DNA from: Bartonella alsatica
GTDB taxonomy: Bacteria; Pseudomonadota; Alphaproteobacteria; Rhizobiales; Rhizobiaceae
NCBI RefSeq assembly: GCF_013388295.1
Contig: NZ_CP058235.1
Location: forward strand, 482,501 to 546,500
DNA length: 64,000 bases
Direction of reading: 5' to 3'
Shown here: in pieces, positions 31,058 through 41,198 of the stretch
Position numbering within the stretch: position 1 is the first letter of the stretch
Layout: each line of letters begins with the position of its first letter
Made by a program: the position numbers and the translations under genes
The notes under the pieces: model-generated
What the model was told of the DNA's origin: nothing
Databases searched by the model: none
What the model saw: only the letters and a program-made list of their open reading frames with translations

Positions 31058-32086
31058 ATGGAAAAAACGCAAAATACATCCTCAAAACTTCCTGTTACTG
31101 TTCTCACAGGCTATCTCGGATCAGGAAAAACCACGCTTCTCAATCGCATTCTCAGAGAAAACCACGGGAAACGTTACGCAGTCATTGTTAATGAATTTGG
31201 TGAAATTGGCATTGATAATGACCTTATCGTTGAATCGGATGAAGAAATTTATGAAATGAATAATGGCTGCGTTTGCTGCACCGTACGCGGTGATCTTATT
31301 CGCATTTTGGAAAGTCTGTTACAACGCTCTCATCGATTTGATGCCATTATTATAGAAACAACAGGGCTTGCTGATCCAACTCCCGTTGCACAAACTTTTT
31401 TTATGGATGATTCCATACATGAAAAAACTGCTCTCGACAGTATCATAGCAGTTGTTGATGCAAAGCATTTTTCGCTCCAACTTAAAAAAAGCCGAGAAGC
31501 TGAAGAGCAAATTGCCTTTTCTGATATTGTTTTATTAAATAAAATTGATCTTGTTAGCGCAGAGGAACGTGCACACGTTGAATCGCTCATTCTTGCTATT
31601 AATCCTGGAGCTATAATTTATGCAACAGAGCACGCTAATATCTCTCTTGATAAACTCCTCGATCGAGGTTCATTTGACTTACAACGCGTTTTAGATAATG
31701 ATCCTCATTTTCTCGACCACCAGCACTTAGGCCATGTGTGTGGTCCCACTTGCAATCATGACCATAAATATCACCACACATCCGCTATCCATGACATTAC
31801 AATAACCTCTGTAAGTTTAAAAACAGGTGCCCTGAAACCAGAAAAGTTTTTTCCATGGATCCAACAAGTTACTCAGCAACAAGGTCCTGATATTTTGCGT
31901 TTAAAGGGAATTATTGCATTTCAAGGAGACAATGATCGTTATGTCATTCAAGGCATACACATGATCCTTGAAGGACAGCACCAACGCCCATGGCATGAAG
32001 ATGAAAAACGTGAAAGCCGTCTTGTTTTTATTGGCCGCACCCTTGATAGTGAAAAACTTAAAACCAGTTTTGAAAATTGTGCATAA
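31058..32086 (+). CDS. CobW/COG0523-family GTPase, probable metal (zinc) chaperone
   Basis: A 342-residue G3E GTPase. The P-loop is GYLGSGKTT (Lys24), the switch region VNEFGEIGIDNDLI, the metal site GCVCC (Cys71, Cys73, Cys74) and the guanine motif NKID. A His-rich stretch (DHQHLGHVCGPTCNHDHKYH) lies near residue 230, and the C-terminal CobW_C domain follows. Members with CXCC plus a His-rich loop often deliver zinc to target proteins. It sits between a metalloenzyme-like gene and a WD40 gene; a metal-homeostasis operon is inferred. Confidence 0.9.
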   Translation: MEKTQNTSSKLPVTVLTGYLGSGKTTLLNRILRENHGKRYAVIVNEFGEIGIDNDLIVESDEEIYEMNNGCVCCTVRGDLIRILESLLQRSHRFDAIIIETTGLADPTPVAQTFFMDDSIHEKTALDSIIAVVDAKHFSLQLKKSREAEEQIAFSDIVLLNKIDLVSAEERAHVESLILAINPGAIIYATEHANISLDKLLDRGSFDLQRVLDNDPHFLDHQHLGHVCGPTCNHDHKYHHTSAIHDITITSVSLKTGALKPEKFFPWIQQVTQQQGPDILRLKGIIAFQGDNDRYVIQGIHMILEGQHQRPWHEDEKRESRLVFIGRTLDSEKLKTSFENCA

Positions 32087-32096
32087 GCGAGTAACA

Positions 32097-33068
32097 ATGC
32101 CAAGCATTACCAATTACAATCTGCAAAATTATTGCCTTTCCTGCGGTTTTGTTGACAATAAACCAGCTTTTGTTTCGGTCGAAGGTTTAATTATTTTTTT
32201 AAATCCAACCCCACAAACCATTGAAGTTCACCAAGGAATAATTTCTAGCTATTTTTCTCATGATAATACAGCTATCATTACAGGTGGAGAAGATGGAAAG
32301 GTCTGTCAAACAACAGCAAATGGTCATACAGAAATTCTGGGTAAACAAGAAGGAAAATGGATAAGCAATGTCATTTTTGGACCACAAAAAGTTTTTGCCT
32401 TTTCCTCTTCACGTACTACGTTGGCAAATGTCGGCAAAGGACTACAAGAGCTTGTTCATAAACGCAGTGTGGAAGGTCTTGCTTTCGCCCCAAAGGGTTT
32501 ACGACTTGCCGTTGCCCATTACAATGGTATTACTCTTCATTGGTTATCAACGCAAATACCTTCCACTACATTAGTATGGAAAGGAGCACATTTTGGCGTC
32601 ACCTTCTCACCAGATAACCGCTATGTGGTTTCTACTATGCAAGAGAATGCCCTTCATGGTTGGCGTCTTAAAGATAATCAACATCTTCGCATGAGTGGCT
32701 ACCCAAGCAAAGTCAAGAGCTGGTCTTGGAGCTCAAAAGGAAAATGGTTAGCAACATCAGGTGCATCAGCAGCAATTGTTTGGCCATTTCATACAAAAGA
32801 TGGCCCTATGGGTAAAACACCATTGGAACTCGGCACACGAGCAAATGCACTTGTCAACAAAGTTGCATGCCATCCAAACAAAGAAATCGTAGCAATAGGC
32901 TTTAATGACGGAATGATTTTATGCGCACATTTTCACAATCGAGAAGAAATCCTTCTCAAAGATTCTGGAAAAAGCGGAATTTCAGCACTAAATTGGGATC
33001 AAACTGGACACAATTTAGCTTTCGGTAGCGAAAATGGGGAATGTGGAGTCATAAACATTACTTCTTAA
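32097..33068 (+). CDS. WD40-repeat protein
   Basis: A 323-residue beta-propeller protein. Repeat-like units are visible, such as SWSWSSKGKWLATSGASAAI, HPNKEIVAIGFNDGMILCA and NWDQTGHNLAFGSENGECGV. I start at ATG 32097: the frame is open into the upstream gene to 31968, but that part overlaps the CobW coding sequence. It begins 10 nt after the CobW stop. A CobW-WD40 neighbour pair recurs in Rhizobiales, so the propeller may be a partner or scaffold of the GTPase. No signal peptide is seen, so it is likely cytoplasmic. Confidence 0.85.
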   Translation: MPSITNYNLQNYCLSCGFVDNKPAFVSVEGLIIFLNPTPQTIEVHQGIISSYFSHDNTAIITGGEDGKVCQTTANGHTEILGKQEGKWISNVIFGPQKVFAFSSSRTTLANVGKGLQELVHKRSVEGLAFAPKGLRLAVAHYNGITLHWLSTQIPSTTLVWKGAHFGVTFSPDNRYVVSTMQENALHGWRLKDNQHLRMSGYPSKVKSWSWSSKGKWLATSGASAAIVWPFHTKDGPMGKTPLELGTRANALVNKVACHPNKEIVAIGFNDGMILCAHFHNREEILLKDSGKSGISALNWDQTGHNLAFGSENGECGVINITS

Positions 33069-33728
33069 GAAAAGCACTGATAACAACGTTCACCGTAATG
33101 TGAAAACAGAAGAATAATTTTCCAAAGATGATTTTGCATCAAAACCTGATTCATCTCTAAAAAAACAAACGCATAAAACTGCAAAAACCTCAAAAATAAC
33201 AACCCATTTGTTCTCAAAAATCTCTAGACAAATAACTTACCCCTATGGTTATATCCACACGCATATTTCTAATCCCAGAAGAATAAAACTCAGGATTGTA
33301 TCATAAATTTCTTTGGCGATATTTGAAAAAAATCTCAGAATACTTGGAAATAACTTAGTAAAAAAGCTTGTAAAACTATCTTTCGAGAAAGTCTTCGGAA
33401 AACATCATATGTTTTTTCTAATTTCAGCGCACAAAATCACTTTCTTAAGCTTTCACGCTAATAGTTCTTCCTTTTCTCCCATACTATCATCTAAAACATC
33501 AACACCTGCTTTAGGTTTTTTTAAATATCTTTTTACGTCACCGTAGCAAAACAATTTATTTATAAGAATAATTCATTGCCTCATAACTCGAGTGAAAACC
33601 ATGCATAAAAGTAAGATTCTTTCATTTCAAATCCTCTTATATTGAATTACAAAAATGGTTTGCCTGCATGCCATAAGCGAGATTAGTGTATAAATAAAAA
33701 TCGTTTTTAGAAAAAACTAAATATATTT

Positions 33729-33830
33729 CTAATGAATTACTTTTAACGCAAGAGCAGTCATATCATTAGGAGCTAGCAAATATAATAAAAGCGCTAATTT
33801 GGGCAACAAGACTAATGCGTTAAAACCCAT
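33729..33830 (-). CDS. Possible 33-residue hydrophobic peptide
   Basis: ATG at 33830 to TAG at 33729, reading MGFNALVLLPKLALLLYLLA and ending ALALKVIH. It lies ~115 nt downstream of the promoter copy at 33950-33977, which is the only reason to consider it expressed. The Shine-Dalgarno sequence is weak. It may instead be the last trace of a lost exported protein. Confidence 0.22.
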   Translation of the reverse strand: MGFNALVLLPKLALLLYLLAPNDMTALALKVIH

Positions 33831-33949
33831 CTTTTTCAAAATCTATAAAGAAAAAACACAAGAAGTACTTAAAGAAATAACCAAATAGGCATCTTAAAAA
33901 ATAAGAAACTAAAACAAAGATGCATTTATTGCTTATCTTAATGTATAAC

Positions 33950-33977
33950 AGTATAATGTATTTTATATTTTTATAAA
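33950..33977 (-). promoter_or_regulatory. Orphan copy of the autotransporter-type promoter
   Basis: Minus strand: TTTATA (33972-33977), 16-nt spacer ending ATACAT, TATACT (33950-33955). The ATACATTATAC core is identical to that before the 34.3-37.5 kb autotransporter. No intact large gene lies downstream. Confidence 0.4.
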
Positions 33978-34325
33978 GCAAATCGGCCAAGAAAAACGCC
34001 TACTAAAAACAATCCTGTTTCACTTATATTGACAGAAAATATTGACAGAAAAATATCAATGATAAACATATCTTAAAACATGGCATCATTCAAAAGTCTA
34101 TGAGAATAAAAATGAAATTGCCAATCTATATCTCTATCATTGCTAAAAATCTCAGAGTATTTTATTCAACTATAGAAAAAGACAACACTGTTATCAGACA
34201 TTTTCAATCACAAATTATAAAAAGTATAACAATACTGTGGTCTTTTTTATTAATAAATGAAATAATCATTTTAATAAAGCCGCAGTATGTGAAACCTTTT
34301 ATGCAATAATATGCATCATACTTTA

Positions 34326-37300
34326 TCAAAAAAAGTAACGCAAACCCGCAGAAAAATTCGTTCCTGAAAAGCCAGCTTTGGTAAGCTGCTTCTGATATGC
34401 TATATCTCCATAAAAGATAATTTTTGAAAATAATCGAGCATTAAAACCAAGCCCTGCTTCTAAGAAAGAACCAAAAGCACCTAATTGGAAACCTTTTTTA
34501 AAAGATACAAACTGTCTATCTCCAAAACTATGTGAAAAATAAAGCTTACTATAGACGGAAACAGCATGATCTTCCTTAGATGCTGAAAGAATTTTAGTTA
34601 AACGTTCACCAATGCGCACTGTCAATTGCTTAAATTTTCCCATATCAACATCCAAATTATCAATATCACGCACCCGATCAAACTGAAGATTCTGGTAAAT
34701 AAATTGAACTTGCGGATCAAAAACAAGACCTTTATGCTTTATTGTAAAAGCTTTACCGCTAGTTAATGAAATATTGAGCAGCTTACCCTTTAACGTAGCT
34801 GTCTTGCCCCGTGTAAGAGTCCAAACATCACCTCTAAACAGACCATAAGATAATAAACCGTCCATATACAAACCTGTGTCATCCTGCATATTTCCATAAG
34901 CGGCAACGGACCATTTATCAAATGAACTCTTTTTGCTTTGCTTAACACGCCGAGGATATAGAGAGAGATTTCCATAACTTCCCATAACCCCAAAGGATGT
35001 ACGACCATATAAATTCTCAATTGCTTCCAGCAAAACACTTACTTCAAGTGCATTATAATCGAGATCAGCTCCATATCCGTATTTAAAAGCAGATAAATTT
35101 GAAACATAATGGTGACTTCCACCATAACCGCGGACAAAAAATGGTGAATCTTCACCGCTCGTCAAAGAATTACGGAAAGTATTTCGCATTATATCCAAAT
35201 TCTTATTCTGGGTAATAAGATCCATCAAACCAACATAGAATAAAGCATTTGGTAGAAGGAGATAAGTTGGCAATTGCGGAACAACAGCCCTAATTCCTGG
35301 ATCAGGATGAATACCAGGCTTAACAGGAACAGGAGGTGCAGGTATCACGTCTTTAGGTGAAGGATCTACTGGATCAGAGGGCCTAGACGGAGATGGCATT
35401 GGTGAGACAGGTGACAATGGAACAGGTTCAAATTCTTCAGAAGAAGGATCTACTGGATCAGAAGGCATAGACGGAGATGGTATTGGTGAAACAGGTATAG
35501 AAGGAATAACCTCGGAAGAATCTGGTTCAGGATCATCATAAACGCCTTCAAGGCGGAAATCCCAAAACTTTCCATCACCTGCAACTAATCTATTCTTCGG
35601 ATCTGCTTCCCCAAAAGAAGAACCGGGGCCATAACCACGAAGAGAATATTGATAAGGAAGACCATTTACTGTAACATACTCATTAAGTAATTTAAAAGAA
35701 CCTTCTTGTGCTATTCCAGAAACTTGAATAAGTGAAACACTTTCACTTCCTTCTCCTTCATTCTCCATCTCTGTTTCCGAAATTTTTAGGGAATTTTGCA
35801 TATCAACAAACGTAGTTCCAGAGACATCTCCATAGATCAAAACGCGATCGGTTTTTTGAGAATCAAACAGGCCATTACTCTTCAAAAATGCACTAAGTTT
35901 AATCTGGACATTACCCTGAGCACTGTATGCTTTCTTATCTACTAACTTGTGTAGTTTTTCTGTTTCATCGTATAACGTTGAACTCTCTATGCCATCGTCA
36001 TTGATGTATCCTTCAACTGTTTTTTTTCCGATGCGTAATGTTTGATAACCATCGGATATATTTTTATTGAAAACAATAGTACTATCAGAAAGAGCTACAG
36101 ATGAAATCGATGAATCTGTAGAATCAGATTCCTGAGAACCTTTATATTTACTTTGCGTTAGAAACCATGTCGAACCATTAGTTAACTGCAAATCAACAGT
36201 AGATATATCCTCAACACGAGTTCCACCTGTGAGAGAAGAATCACTAGCTTTAATAGATATAGAAGAATTATTTTCAGCTTTTAATAATAAATCTCCAGAG
36301 ATCTTTGTTTCTTTAGATAATTCAATAGTACCTACAACCCCATTACCATCAGTCTCAGTAACATAAATAGCTACACCATCTGGAACTGTCAAAGTTGACT
36401 GTGACAAATAAACAAAGGCCTTTCCCGTAATAACTGATTTCGTTTTTAAAAGTTTCTCCTCATCTCGACCTACTAATTCAACTAATTCTTTGGGACCTAA
36501 AGAATCGAAATACAGACCACGTGCCCCCTCTCCTTGCACAGAAATAGTTGTTTTTTCAAGCTTAATCTCTGTATTTTTCAAAACATTTGATGAAGCATAT
36601 TCTTGAACTAACTTGCCATTAGCATCTGCAAAGCCAGAAAAATTCTTAATCAAAAAACCATGCATATCGGTAAGCTGAATAATATTATTTCTCAGATGAA
36701 CATTACCAGCTTGCTCTACCTCAAAAGCCTCTGGAAGCCTATCTATAAATTTATCATGATAATCATTGTCTTCATCAGAAACTTTAATCCTCTCTTTTTT
36801 CCCTTTTCCCGTAATCATCGTTGTATCAAGAAGATATCTCCCCCCGAACCGTGTTGAAAATGAGCCATTCTCCTCAAAAGTAACTGTACTATCTGACATC
36901 CTCACTATTGCATTAAAACCACTAATAATACCTACCCCTTTTACCTTCATATCGTCTGGTTCAATCTTAATATTTACAGTAACTAAAGCAATATCAGCTT
37001 TTTTCCCTGATGCATAAATAGCGTGTGTAGTGCCCCCAATAGACCCGTTGGTCATCTGAATTTCTCCATTCTGAGCACGAAGACCAGGTACACCCTTAAA
37101 ATTTGAATCGATTAGATTAAGTGTACCCCCATCTCTTACATATGCACCATATGCAGAAACGTATTCTAAATTATTACCCAAAACAGTTATCTGAGACGCA
37201 TCAAGAATGGTACCTTTATTTTTTACATAGATGGCAGCAATGGGAGCAGATTCAGGAGAATCTCCCTGATAATTTTCTAAATGATAGACTTTGTTTTGAA

Positions 37301-37457
37301 TTGTATGTTTTTGACCATCACTACATGTATAAAACTGAGCATCTGGGCTACACAAAGTATCAGACGCCTTAACATTGACAATTTGTAAAAAATGAAAAAC
37401 AGCCGCTATCGCTATGAAAATAGACAAAAAAATATGATTGCAAAACACGTTAATCAT
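34326..37457 (-). CDS. Autotransporter (type Va secretion), BafA/Iba-like family
   Basis: A 1043-residue surface or secreted protein. Signal peptide ~1-31 (ending VKA), then a passenger with pertactin-like beta-helix repeats to about 640. A Cys36/Cys45 pair near the mature N-terminus (CSPDAQFYTCSDG) recurs in related forms in the cluster. A proline/serine-rich linker (~650-720) contains an imperfect 84-bp tandem repeat (SPSMPSDPVDPS / SPSRPSDPVDPS). The C-terminal ~275 residues form the 12-stranded translocator barrel, ending in the expected aromatic residue (GLRYFF). Bartonella proteins of this group include adhesins and the angiogenic factor BafA; which role applies here is unknown. First of four tandem paralogues. 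Confidence 0.9.
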   Translation of the reverse strand: MINVFCNHIFLSIFIAIAAVFHFLQIVNVKASDTLCSPDAQFYTCSDGQKHTIQNKVYHLENYQGDSPESAPIAAIYVKNKGTILDASQITVLGNNLEYVSAYGAYVRDGGTLNLIDSNFKGVPGLRAQNGEIQMTNGSIGGTTHAIYASGKKADIALVTVNIKIEPDDMKVKGVGIISGFNAIVRMSDSTVTFEENGSFSTRFGGRYLLDTTMITGKGKKERIKVSDEDNDYHDKFIDRLPEAFEVEQAGNVHLRNNIIQLTDMHGFLIKNFSGFADANGKLVQEYASSNVLKNTEIKLEKTTISVQGEGARGLYFDSLGPKELVELVGRDEEKLLKTKSVITGKAFVYLSQSTLTVPDGVAIYVTETDGNGVVGTIELSKETKISGDLLLKAENNSSISIKASDSSLTGGTRVEDISTVDLQLTNGSTWFLTQSKYKGSQESDSTDSSISSVALSDSTIVFNKNISDGYQTLRIGKKTVEGYINDDGIESSTLYDETEKLHKLVDKKAYSAQGNVQIKLSAFLKSNGLFDSQKTDRVLIYGDVSGTTFVDMQNSLKISETEMENEGEGSESVSLIQVSGIAQEGSFKLLNEYVTVNGLPYQYSLRGYGPGSSFGEADPKNRLVAGDGKFWDFRLEGVYDDPEPDSSEVIPSIPVSPIPSPSMPSDPVDPSSEEFEPVPLSPVSPMPSPSRPSDPVDPSPKDVIPAPPVPVKPGIHPDPGIRAVVPQLPTYLLLPNALFYVGLMDLITQNKNLDIMRNTFRNSLTSGEDSPFFVRGYGGSHHYVSNLSAFKYGYGADLDYNALEVSVLLEAIENLYGRTSFGVMGSYGNLSLYPRRVKQSKKSSFDKWSVAAYGNMQDDTGLYMDGLLSYGLFRGDVWTLTRGKTATLKGKLLNISLTSGKAFTIKHKGLVFDPQVQFIYQNLQFDRVRDIDNLDVDMGKFKQLTVRIGERLTKILSASKEDHAVSVYSKLYFSHSFGDRQFVSFKKGFQLGAFGSFLEAGLGFNARLFSKIIFYGDIAYQKQLTKAGFSGTNFSAGLRYFF
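35346..35513. repeat. Imperfect 84-bp tandem repeat in autotransporter linker
   Basis: GGATCTACTGGATCAGA starts at 35362 and again at 35446, an 84-bp (28-codon) period, each followed by near-identical GGAGATGG-ATTGGTGA-ACAGG sequence. It encodes the Pro/Ser-rich linker between passenger and barrel, a length likely to vary between strains. Confidence 0.75.
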
Positions 37458-37600
37458 TACTCTTCTTTACCCTCATGCCTCTAAGAAAAATCCCAATAAA
37501 TATCTTAAAATTCAAGAAATATAAAAAAAGAGTTGTATTAAAGAATTGTATTAATTAAATTATTGTACTCAGTCCATTGTGTATAACGTTTAATTTGTCG

Positions 37601-37629
37601 CGTATAATGTATTGTATATTATTTGTAAA
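37601..37629 (-). promoter_or_regulatory. Promoter of the 34.3-37.5 kb autotransporter
   Basis: Minus strand: TTTACA (37624-37629), 17-nt spacer, TATACG (37601-37606), ~145 nt before the ATG. The spacer ends ATACAT, as in the orphan copy at 33950. The rest of the 37458-37936 spacer shows nothing else. Confidence 0.55.
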
Positions 37630-37936
37630 GTTAAATAATGAAATTTAAGCCACTAAAAAATTGTTATCAACAATTATGTCCAGTTTATAATGATACAAAA
37701 GATATTACGAAGAATAATATTCCAAACATGTGCAATGATAGCAAGTACCCATATTTAATATCTTACAGAACTGAGATAAACTGAGAAATTGTCTAAACAT
37801 ACAAGAAGATAACACAATCATAAAATATCTTTATACTCTTTTCTTTCATCAATAAAAAAGAACAATTTTGATAAAATAATAATACTGATTTTAATGATGT
37901 GCTACCTTTCAAGCTGAAATGCATACCGCATCTTAT

Positions 37937-40732
37937 TTAAAAACGATAGCTCAATCCTCCAGAAAAACTCGTTCCAGAAAAACCAGCCTTTCTAAGCTTA
38001 TGTTGATAGAGGAAATCACCATAAAGGGTAAACTTTGAAGATAACTTCGCATTAAAGCCCAATCCAGCTTCTAGGGAAGAACCCAAACTACCTAACTGGA
38101 AAGCATCTTTAAATCGCACAGATTGTTTTTCTCCAAAACTATGAGAAAGATAAAGCTTACCATAGAAGGAAATAGCATTTACCCCATCAAATCCAGTCGG
38201 AGTTTTAATCAAACGCCCTCCAATACGTCCCACCCACTGATCAAGTTTCCCCATCTCAATGTCAAAGTTATCAATATCACGAGCCTTATCAAACTGAAGA
38301 TGTTGATAAACAACCTGGATCTGCGGATCAACAACAAAACCCTCATAGCCCGTTGCAAATGCTTGTCCACCAGTCAAGGAAACGCTTAAAGGATTACCCT
38401 CCAATGTTGCTGTCTTACCCCGTGCTAGGGTGAGAACATCACCTTTAAACAACCCATAAGAGAGAAGACCATCTACATAGAAACCCGCATCATACTGCAT
38501 GCTGCCATATGCTGTAGCTGTCCATTTATTAAATGAACTCTCTTGGCTTTGTTTAACATCCAAAGGTTGCAAAGAAAGTCTACCATAAGTTCCCATAACC
38601 CCAAAGGACATGGTACCGTACATATTTTCGATTGTTTTCAACAAAATACCTGCTTCTACAGCATTATAATCAAGATCACCTCCGTAACCATATTCAAATG
38701 CGGACAGATCTGAGGCATAACGGTAACTGCTACCATAGCCGCGTAAATATAAAGCAGGCTCTTTATGAATATCCACCATACCAATGGAAATAGTACGCAG
38801 TAACTCCAACTGTTTGTTTTGATTACTGATATCCATCAAACCAGCATGGAACACGCTATTTGGCAAGAGCAAATAAGTCGGAACCTGCGGCACAACAGAT
38901 CTTATACTTATACCTCGCTCAGCATTGAAAATATCCTCAAAAGAAGGTGTTCTTGGAGGTGTACGGCCTAAAACAGTAGAAGTATACGCAGAATCAGTCG
39001 ATTCAACATATTGATTTTCTAAACGAAAATCCCAAAAATCTTTGCCTTTCTGAGCCAATCCAGCATCAAAATACTTTACCTGCGAAGAAGCTTTTGGACC
39101 ATAAGAACGAAGAGTATATTTATAAGGTGAATTCACCAGTGTTACATAATGACCATTCAGCTGGAAAGAATCTTTCTCTGCCTTTCCATAAACCTGAATA
39201 ATTGAAACACTATGAGGAGTTTTGCTATGTCCGTCTTCCTCCATATTTCCTGAAACTGCGTTCACATGCACTACAGTTTTTCCAGAAACATCACCATGGA
39301 TTAAAAGCTGATCGGTTACTTGATTATTGTCCCTATCATTAGGGTTTAAACGCGCATTAAAGTAAATCCAAGCATTGCCAGAAGCATTATAGACAACACC
39401 CTCTCCTTCTCCAATGTGAAGTCTTTGATAATTACCAGGTATAGTAGATTTTGGTTTTCTAAAAACAATAGAACTATTATTAAGTTCTACTAATGAGATA
39501 ACTGAAGTGCCAACCATATTTGGATTTAGCTGAGAGTTATATTTCGGACGAAATATAACCCATTCTGAATTATTACTTAAATGAAGCTTAGCAATAGATT
39601 TTTCATCAACACGCGTTCCCCCTTCAAGTACAGAGGAATTAGCTACAACGCTTATGGCAGCACCTTTATCAACTCTTAATAATAAATCTCCAGAAATTTT
39701 TGTATTTTGTGAAAGTTTAACAGAACCGTCAAATTTATCACTATAAATAGCTGTACTATTGGGAATAGTGAAAATCGTATTTTTTAAATCCACTACCCCG
39801 CGTATACTTAAGGGGACTTTTAACTTTCCTTTATTCGATACATAGTATCTTTGCCCAAGTTTCTCCTCATGAAACCATATACCATAACTTTCTTGATTAT
39901 TTACTCCTTCACTATTTATTGTGATAATAGAATCTTCGATATGAATATTATTATTCTTCCCTGTTAAGAAAAGGCCAGAGATATTGGCAACATTAACCTT
40001 CCCTCGTTGAAAACCAATATAACTATCATTAAAATACGTGCCTAAAACCGCTCCTCTCCTACTATTATTATTTCCGGTAATAGAAACACCATCTAAAATA
40101 GCTTTTCCTCTTTCTACTACTGTAACTGCATCACCACCTATAAAATGAATCGACCCACCTTTCATCTTAACTTCTGCACCATTTCTGATGTCAAGACCTA
40201 TAGCCAAAGGGTCATTTACTTTAATGTGCATATTAGTTAGAATACTAAGGGAGTCGTTACCAATTACGCTAACACCTGTTTGAACTGCATCAATCGATCC
40301 ACCTTGCACCTCGATTGTCCCATTATAAACATCCACACCTATTGTCATATCCTTTAAGGTTGAATTGATTAAAATAACTTTCCCTCCTTCTGTTATCTTT
40401 ACGCCAGTCATTTTTTCAGGCACCTTAAAGTTCTTTCCTGAATGATCATTTTTGTATGAAATACCATTAATAGTTATATTCTCCGCTTCAACTAATGTAT
40501 TCGTCCCTAATACCTTTACAGCTCCCTCAACGTTTTGACCAGTTAGCTGATAAATTTTATTGGAGATTTTATGTGTTCCACCATCATTACAATGATAAGT
40601 TACTGAATTTGATTCACAAGAAAATTGATCCTTCTTAGCAGACTGCATATTAGCACCAACATCATGCCCAACAAAAAGGATAACTGTTGTAAGAGTATAT
40701 AAAGAGAGATGATTTTTAAACATTTTTATCAT
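37937..40732 (-). CDS. Autotransporter (type Va secretion), BafA/Iba-like family
   Basis: A 931-residue paralogue. Signal peptide ~1-27 (ending GHDVGA), Cys39/Cys48 pair (CESNSVTYHCNDGG) at the start of the passenger, beta-helix passenger to ~590, short linker, then the translocator barrel ending SYRF. The passenger's end contains FNARLNPNDRD and VSGKTVVHVNAVSGNMEEDG, nearly the same as in the second passenger of the 44.8-50.1 kb gene. The last ~956 bp appear identical to that gene. The promoter upstream looks split (40803-40861), so expression may differ from its neighbours. Confidence 0.9.
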   Translation of the reverse strand: MIKMFKNHLSLYTLTTVILFVGHDVGANMQSAKKDQFSCESNSVTYHCNDGGTHKISNKIYQLTGQNVEGAVKVLGTNTLVEAENITINGISYKNDHSGKNFKVPEKMTGVKITEGGKVILINSTLKDMTIGVDVYNGTIEVQGGSIDAVQTGVSVIGNDSLSILTNMHIKVNDPLAIGLDIRNGAEVKMKGGSIHFIGGDAVTVVERGKAILDGVSITGNNNSRRGAVLGTYFNDSYIGFQRGKVNVANISGLFLTGKNNNIHIEDSIITINSEGVNNQESYGIWFHEEKLGQRYYVSNKGKLKVPLSIRGVVDLKNTIFTIPNSTAIYSDKFDGSVKLSQNTKISGDLLLRVDKGAAISVVANSSVLEGGTRVDEKSIAKLHLSNNSEWVIFRPKYNSQLNPNMVGTSVISLVELNNSSIVFRKPKSTIPGNYQRLHIGEGEGVVYNASGNAWIYFNARLNPNDRDNNQVTDQLLIHGDVSGKTVVHVNAVSGNMEEDGHSKTPHSVSIIQVYGKAEKDSFQLNGHYVTLVNSPYKYTLRSYGPKASSQVKYFDAGLAQKGKDFWDFRLENQYVESTDSAYTSTVLGRTPPRTPSFEDIFNAERGISIRSVVPQVPTYLLLPNSVFHAGLMDISNQNKQLELLRTISIGMVDIHKEPALYLRGYGSSYRYASDLSAFEYGYGGDLDYNAVEAGILLKTIENMYGTMSFGVMGTYGRLSLQPLDVKQSQESSFNKWTATAYGSMQYDAGFYVDGLLSYGLFKGDVLTLARGKTATLEGNPLSVSLTGGQAFATGYEGFVVDPQIQVVYQHLQFDKARDIDNFDIEMGKLDQWVGRIGGRLIKTPTGFDGVNAISFYGKLYLSHSFGEKQSVRFKDAFQLGSLGSSLEAGLGFNAKLSSKFTLYGDFLYQHKLRKAGFSGTSFSGGLSYRF
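37952..38907 (-). repeat. ~956-bp block matching 44842-45797 (barrel-coding)
   Basis: The two copies lie exactly 6890 bp apart in the same orientation. All lines I compared are identical, ending at CACAACAGATCTTATAC, after which they diverge. They encode the whole translocator domain of both genes. Confidence 0.9.
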
Positions 40733-41137
40733 AATCCTACTGCAAACTTTCTCCCTCTCCTGGCTACAAAAAACACACGCTTGCTTGATTCAGTTGCGCG
40801 CCATTTAATGCATTTTGTTAATTATGTTTGTTTTATTTAACGCGCTTTGTATTTTCGTAAAGGTACAATCAAAAATTTATGGCTTCGCAAAAATTAACAA
40901 GAAGATAACTGAAAAAATGATAGCAAAATTCACCCCAAAGCCGTTGTCTAAAACAAATTTTAAGAAGACGCTGATAGAGAAGACCATTATTAAACACACA
41001 GATTTAAATCTCTTAGCCATACACAAATCATCTTCTAAAGAAGGAAGCCAGAAAATTTAACTGAAAGCACATTTAAGGGCTGTAAGGTTATTTATATCTT
41101 CAAAAACATTAGCAAAATAAAATCGATGGAGAAAAAG
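40733..41137. other. Spacer between autotransporters with a split promoter-like element
   Basis: On the minus strand TTTACG (40856-40861) and ATGCAT-TAAATG (about 40799-40813) match the two halves of the cluster's promoter but lie 47 nt apart instead of 17. An 81-codon plus-strand frame (40815-41060) has no protein-like features. Confidence 0.4.
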
Positions 41138-41170
41138 AAAAAAGTCACAGGCCATTCCTGTGACTTTTTA
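41138..41170 (-). terminator. Rho-independent terminator of the 41.2-44.1 kb autotransporter
   Basis: Perfect 9-bp stem AGTCACAGG (41143-41151) / CCTGTGACT (41157-41165) with a 5-nt loop, flanked by A and T runs. It lies ~30 nt past the stop. Confidence 0.9.
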
Positions 41171-41198
41171 AGAAATTGATCAAAAATATAACGAAAAA

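Larger units (their letters stand above)
33069..34325. other. Non-coding, decayed spacer with one autotransporter-type promoter
   Basis: Protein-like remnants occur on the minus strand (for example VKRYLKKPKAGVDVLDDSMG near 33480-33540) and the plus strand, all broken. A promoter copy lies at 33950-33977 and a 33-residue hydrophobic ORF at 33729-33830. A 69-codon frame at 34100-34309 is not convincing. Confidence 0.45.

Noticed and set aside
31968..32096. Longer start for the WD40 protein
   Set aside because: The extension lies inside the CobW gene in another frame; ATG 32097 fits the operon spacing.
40815..41060. 81-codon plus-strand frame
   Set aside because: It has no family match or start signal and runs over the promoter-like element.
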